Assembly: GCA_023393655.1 (NCBI GenBank)
Contig: JAEWKP010000348.1
Coordinates: forward strand, 1 to 18,575
DNA: 18,575 nt
Direction of reading: 5' to 3'
Source: Pseudomonadota bacterium
GTDB taxonomy: Bacteria; Pseudomonadota; Alphaproteobacteria; Rhizobiales; Beijerinckiaceae
Positions 15,148-18,575 of the stretch are shown here, piece after piece. A model generated the notes under the pieces. It had not been told where the DNA came from and did no database searches. It saw only the letters and a list, made by a program, of their open reading frames with translations. The stretch's first letter is position 1, and every line of letters begins with the position of its first letter. The position numbers and the translations under genes are program-made.

Positions 15148-16167
15148 TCAGGACGACGGAGCGCACGCCTCGGTCAGGCGGGGAGCGATCGCGGCCAGCG
15201 GCAGAATCTCCGCGGCCGCGCCAATCGCGGCAGCAGCCTTGGGCATTCCGTAGACGGCGCTTGTGGCTTTGTCCTGCGCAATCGTCAAACATTGCCGGTC
15301 GCGCAGGAGCTTCAGGCCGCGGGCGCCGTCTCGACCCATGCCCGTCAGCAGGACGCCGATTGGATCTCCCTGCCAGCTTTCCGCGACGCTCTCGAAGAAC
15401 ACGTCCACCGACGGACGATAGGGGTAGTCGCGCGGTTCGGCGCGATAGCCGAGCTCTCCACCCGCCTCGAAGACGAGGTGATCGGCGCTCGCCGCGATGA
15501 GGACCGCCCCGCGCTCCGGCCTGTCGCCTTCGCGGGCGGGCCGGACGGGCAGGCGGCAATGCTGGCCGAGCCAGCTCGCGAAGCCCGGGACGAATTGCTC
15601 GTCGAGATGCTGGACGAGGATGATCGCGGCCGGGAATTCGGGGGACAGGCCGCCGAGCAGGGTCGCGACCGCCGCCGGGCCGCCGGCGGAGGCACCGATG
15701 GCGACGAGGCGTTGTGAGGGAGATGCGGGAGCCGGTGGCCGGCGCTGGCTGCGGGGCGCCGGCGGCAGGCTGCGCGAGAGGCGGCCGATCGTCGTGATGC
15801 GCAGGAGCAGGGCCGTCGTCTGCGCCGAGCCATGGCCGCCGAGACCGACGCTGGGGATGTCGACCGCATCAAGCGCGCCATGGCCCATCGCCTCGTAGAC
15901 GCCGGAGACATTGGCATCGACGCTGGCCGTGACCAGCAGGATGGGACAGGGCGTCTCGGCCATGATCCGGCGCGTCGCTTCGACGCCGTCCATCTCTGGC
16001 ATGTTCAGGTCCATCAGGATCAGGTCCGGCCGGTCGCGCCGGCAGGCCTCGACCGCCTCGCGGCCGTTCATGGCTATCCACGCCACTTCGTGCTCCGCCG
16101 TTGAAGCGATGACGCGTCGCAACAGCTCGACCGCCATCGGCAGGTCGTTGACCAGTCCGACTCTCAT
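15148..16167 (-). CDS. wspF: CheB-type chemoreceptor methylesterase, WspF-type
   Basis: The 339-residue protein has a receiver domain (1-120, phospho-acceptor Asp53 in LILMDLNMPEMDG), a Pro/Arg-rich linker (about 130-152) and a CheB methylesterase domain. Its catalytic triad is Ser160 (GASAGG), His187 (VQHLD) and Asp280 (GMGRDGA). It would remove methyl groups from the upstream receptor and reset the signal; in Pseudomonas, wspF loss gives constitutive c-di-GMP. The N-terminus reads VNDLP, so one member of the usual receiver acidic pair is Asn, as I recall for WspF proteins. The GHGALD motif near residues 95-100 also fits that subgroup. It starts 28 bases after the wspE stop and ends 12 bases before wspR. 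Confidence 0.88.
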   Translation of the reverse strand: MRVGLVNDLPMAVELLRRVIASTAEHEVAWIAMNGREAVEACRRDRPDLILMDLNMPEMDGVEATRRIMAETPCPILLVTASVDANVSGVYEAMGHGALDAVDIPSVGLGGHGSAQTTALLLRITTIGRLSRSLPPAPRSQRRPPAPASPSQRLVAIGASAGGPAAVATLLGGLSPEFPAAIILVQHLDEQFVPGFASWLGQHCRLPVRPAREGDRPERGAVLIAASADHLVFEAGGELGYRAEPRDYPYRPSVDVFFESVAESWQGDPIGVLLTGMGRDGARGLKLLRDRQCLTIAQDKATSAVYGMPKAAAAIGAAAEILPLAAIAPRLTEACAPSS

Positions 16168-16195
16168 GAAACGCCCCCACAGCGCATGCCCTGAT

Positions 16196-18460
16196 TCATG
16201 GTTCGCCGATCAGGTCGACGACCGCATGGATCAAAGTTTCGTCGTGGAAGCTCCCTTTGGTCAAATAGTAATCCGCGCCGGCATCGAGGCCGCGGCGGCG
16301 ATCCTCCTCGCGATCCTTGTAGGAGACGATCATCACCGGCAGGTTGCGCAGGTTGGGATCGCGCTTGATCAGGGTGACGAGCTCGATGCCGTCCATGCGC
16401 GGCATGTCGACATCGGTCACGACGAGATCGAACGGGTCGGAGCGCACGGCGTTCCAGCCGTCCATGCCATCGACGGCGACCTCGACCTCGAAGCCGTGAT
16501 GGTCGAGCAGCTTGCGTTCGAGCTCGCGCACCGTCAGTGAATCGTCGACGACGAGGACGCGCTTGCGCCGTTTCTGGCCGGCGCGCGACACGCTGCGTTC
16601 CAGCGTCCTCAGGCGCCCGCCCGAGACCAGCTTGTCCATCGAGCGGATCAGGTCCTCGACATCGAGGATCAGGACGGGCGAGCCATCATCCATCAGGGCG
16701 GCGGCGCTGACATCCTTGACCTTGGCCAGGCGCGGATCGAGCGGCCGGACCACGAGCTCGCGCTCGCCGAGGAAGCGGTCGACCACCAGCGCGTAGAGAT
16801 TGGTGCCCTCGCCGACGACGACCGTGGGCAGTTCGGCTTCACCGGCGGCCGCTTCGCCCCGGCCGAGGATCTCGTGGGCTGTGACGAGACCGACCTGCTG
16901 CTCGCCATGGCGGAAATGCGGGCGGCCTTCGAGCAATTCGATCTTGTCTCGCGGCAAACGCAAGGCGCGGACGATCGCGGTCAGCGGCAAGGCATAGGGC
17001 TCGCCGTCGATCTCGACGAGGAGCGCGCGGATCACCGACAGGGTCAGCGGGAGCTGGAGCTGGAAGCGGGTGCCGATGCCGGGCTCGGAAGCGACAGTGA
17101 CCTGGCCACGCACCTGCCGGACCATGGCCTGCACGGCGTCGAGCCCGACGCCGCGGCCGGAAATGTCGCTGACCGTCGCCTTCATCGAGAAGCCGGGCAG
17201 GAAGAGGAATTCGAGCAGCTCCTCCTCGCTGAGATCCCAGACCGTCTCGGCGGTGGTCAGGCCGCGCGCCAGCGTCGCCTGCCGGAGCGCCTCGATATCG
17301 ATGCCGCCGCCATCGTCCGAGACGATGATCTGGAGCAGGCCGGCATTGTGCCGCGCTTCCAAACGGATCAGGCCCTCGGCCGGCTTGCCGTTGGCGCGGC
17401 GCTGCTCGGGCGCCTCGATGCCGTGGTCGACGGCATTGCGCATGAGATGGCCGAGTGGCGCATCGAGCTGCTCGAGGATGTCGCGGTCGATGCTGGTGGC
17501 GCCGCCGACGATGTCGAGGCGTACCGTCTTGCCGAGCGCCCGGCCAATGTCGCGGACGTTGCGCTGGAAATGCCGGACGCCGTCCTCGAACGGTCGCATC
17601 CGGCTCGCCAGCGTCTCGTCATAGAGCCGGTTGGCGAGGTCGGTCGCGCGCCGGTCGACATTGTCCATCTCGTCGAGGCGCTGGGCGAGCAGCGCCTGGC
17701 TCTCCGCGAGCTTGAGCTGCGCGGCCGCCAATGCCAGCGTGGCGCGGTCGTCGCCATCGGCGGGCATCGCGGCCCGCAGGTCCTCGAAGTTCTTGGCGAG
17801 CTCGGCCTGGACGCGCCGCAGCCGCAACAGTCCGTCGTTGAAGGGCCGCAACCGGCGCGCCGACATTAGCGATTCACCGGCGAGGCCGAGCAGGCGGTTC
17901 AGGCTGTCGGCGGTGACCCTGACCATGCGCTCGCCGGTCGCTGGATCTCCCGCAGGCGCAGGCATTTCGGAGCGGACAGCAGGCGCGGGAGGCGGCTCTG
18001 CGCCGGGCGCCGTGTCGGCCGGGTTGGCCTCTGGGCCGGATGGGCTCGGCGACGGAGCATCGGTCGTCTGGGAAGCACTGCGCAAGGTCTGTGCGAAGGC
18101 CTCGATCCGGCCCCTGGTTTGGGTGTCCGGCTCGCCCGCTCCGGAAGCGATTTCGCCGAGCAGGTCGATGCCGGCGAGTAGTGCGTCGATATGCCTGCGG
18201 TTCAGCCGGATCTTTCCGTGCTGGGCGGCGACGAGGCATTCCTCCATCTCGTGAGCGACCTGCACGGCCGGCGAGAGGTCGATGATGCGGGCGGCGCCTT
18301 TCAGTGAATGGGCGGCACGCATGCAGGCTTCGAGATGCACGGCGGCAGCCGGATCACGCTCCAGGGCGAGCAGGCCGGTCGTGAAGGCCTGCGACTGCGC
18401 CGCTAGCTCGGCCCGGAACAGGTCGAGCATCGAGAGGTCGCTGAGATCCCCGCCGCTCAT
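16196..18460 (-). CDS. wspE: Hybrid CheA histidine kinase with C-terminal receiver, WspE-type
   Basis: The 754-residue cytoplasmic kinase has an Hpt domain (phospho-acceptor His51 in AAHSLKGAAR), a Pro/Ala-rich linker (about 125-175), and a dimerisation region with SLMSARRLRPF. The HATPase domain has LMRNAVDHGIE, DDGGGID and GRGVGLDAV. A CheW-like domain (about 485-610) and a receiver (acidic pair 639-640, phospho-acceptor Asp683 in VVTDVDMP) complete it. No P2 CheY-binding domain is apparent, as usual for WspE/FrzE-like hybrids. It should phosphorylate WspR and WspF. I chose ATG 18460, which overlaps the upstream CheW stop as ATGA, with GGAG 6 bases upstream. The open frame reaches 18529, but that part lies inside the CheW gene. 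Confidence 0.9.
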   Translation of the reverse strand: MSGGDLSDLSMLDLFRAELAAQSQAFTTGLLALERDPAAAVHLEACMRAAHSLKGAARIIDLSPAVQVAHEMEECLVAAQHGKIRLNRRHIDALLAGIDLLGEIASGAGEPDTQTRGRIEAFAQTLRSASQTTDAPSPSPSGPEANPADTAPGAEPPPAPAVRSEMPAPAGDPATGERMVRVTADSLNRLLGLAGESLMSARRLRPFNDGLLRLRRVQAELAKNFEDLRAAMPADGDDRATLALAAAQLKLAESQALLAQRLDEMDNVDRRATDLANRLYDETLASRMRPFEDGVRHFQRNVRDIGRALGKTVRLDIVGGATSIDRDILEQLDAPLGHLMRNAVDHGIEAPEQRRANGKPAEGLIRLEARHNAGLLQIIVSDDGGGIDIEALRQATLARGLTTAETVWDLSEEELLEFLFLPGFSMKATVSDISGRGVGLDAVQAMVRQVRGQVTVASEPGIGTRFQLQLPLTLSVIRALLVEIDGEPYALPLTAIVRALRLPRDKIELLEGRPHFRHGEQQVGLVTAHEILGRGEAAAGEAELPTVVVGEGTNLYALVVDRFLGERELVVRPLDPRLAKVKDVSAAALMDDGSPVLILDVEDLIRSMDKLVSGGRLRTLERSVSRAGQKRRKRVLVVDDSLTVRELERKLLDHHGFEVEVAVDGMDGWNAVRSDPFDLVVTDVDMPRMDGIELVTLIKRDPNLRNLPVMIVSYKDREEDRRRGLDAGADYYLTKGSFHDETLIHAVVDLIGEP

Positions 18461-18575
18461 GCGATGCTCCGGTCGATCAGGGAGAGCAGACGCACCGCAT
18501 CGAGGCAGCCGACCGCGCGGCCGTTCCACGGGCTCATCCTCTCGCCGACGCTGGCGGCCCCCCGGCCGCCCGTCG
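18457..18575 (-). CDS. wspD: CheW-like adaptor, C-terminal fragment (WspD-type; rest outside window)
   Basis: Reading the minus strand in the frame that ends at TGA 18459-18457 gives about 38 codons without a stop. They end NGRAVGCLDAVRLLSLIDRSIA. This looks like the last strand and helix of a CheW domain, where a Leu-Asp-x-x-x-Leu-x-x-x-Ile pattern closes the fold. Its stop overlaps the wspE start (ATGA), as expected for wspD in a wspABCDEFR operon. The fragment is too short for a firm assignment; operon position carries much of the weight. The start and most of the gene lie past the right edge. Confidence 0.6.
   Translation of the reverse strand, partial: TGGRGAASVGERMSPWNGRAVGCLDAVRLLSLIDRSIA

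Noticed and set aside
13979..15559. 526-codon open frame on the minus strand
   Set aside because: It overlaps wspR and wspF in a different frame and is dominated by Arg/Pro/Ala; wspR has complete REC and GGDEF motifs in its own frame.
1..18575. Mobile element, CRISPR array, tRNA or rRNA genes
   Set aside because: No transposase or integrase motifs, regularly spaced repeats or recognisable tRNA/rRNA sequence were seen; the window is almost fully covered by coherent chromosomal genes.

Overview
The window is GC-rich (long stop-free frames on both strands), with codon use and protein families typical of an alphaproteobacterium. The best guess is a Hyphomicrobiales lineage such as Bosea or Methylobacterium. 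That guess rests on overall protein flavour, not on a marker gene. It looks like ordinary chromosome: no tRNA, rRNA, insertion sequence, CRISPR array or prophage gene was seen, and no gap between genes exceeds about 250 bases.

Layout. (1) At 2-1592, the 3' end of a LysR-type regulator converges on, and overlaps, an M20-family N-carbamoyl amino acid/allantoate-type amidohydrolase. (2) At 1743-13986 lies a polysaccharide (probably exopolysaccharide) locus made of short, alternately oriented, tightly coupled operons. These are a GT4 glycosyltransferase plus a Wzx-like flippase (minus), a DUF1972/GT4 glycosyltransferase plus a secreted GH5 glycanase (plus), and a Wzz/Wzc-like chain-length protein plus a Wzy/O-antigen-ligase-like polymerase (minus). 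They are followed by a single two-domain protein with a GINT1-like beta-propeller (plus), and a fatty-acid-hydroxylase/sterol-desaturase-family membrane enzyme plus a GNAT (BioF2/CelD-like) acyltransferase (minus). (3) At 14113-18575 is the distal half of a wsp-type chemosensory operon in canonical order: the end of a CheW (wspD), a CheA-receiver hybrid (wspE), a CheB-type methylesterase (wspF) and a receiver-GGDEF diguanylate cyclase (wspR). The upstream receptor genes would lie past base 18575.

How it may work together. The locus has the core of a Wzx/Wzy pathway: two glycosyltransferases, flippase, polymerase, co-polymerase and a glycanase. It lacks a recognisable initiating phosphoglycosyl transferase and a Wza-type outer-membrane exporter, so these must be elsewhere or be replaced. 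The Wsp module makes c-di-GMP in response to surface or envelope signals in Pseudomonas. Sitting directly next to the polysaccharide locus, it suggests surface-triggered matrix production, which is an inference from context. Points most worth a second look are the co-polymerase with a lost Walker A motif, the GINT1-like protein, the hydroxylase-acyltransferase pair, a repeated GGTTAAGCC motif upstream of that pair, and coding overlaps at all three convergent gene junctions.
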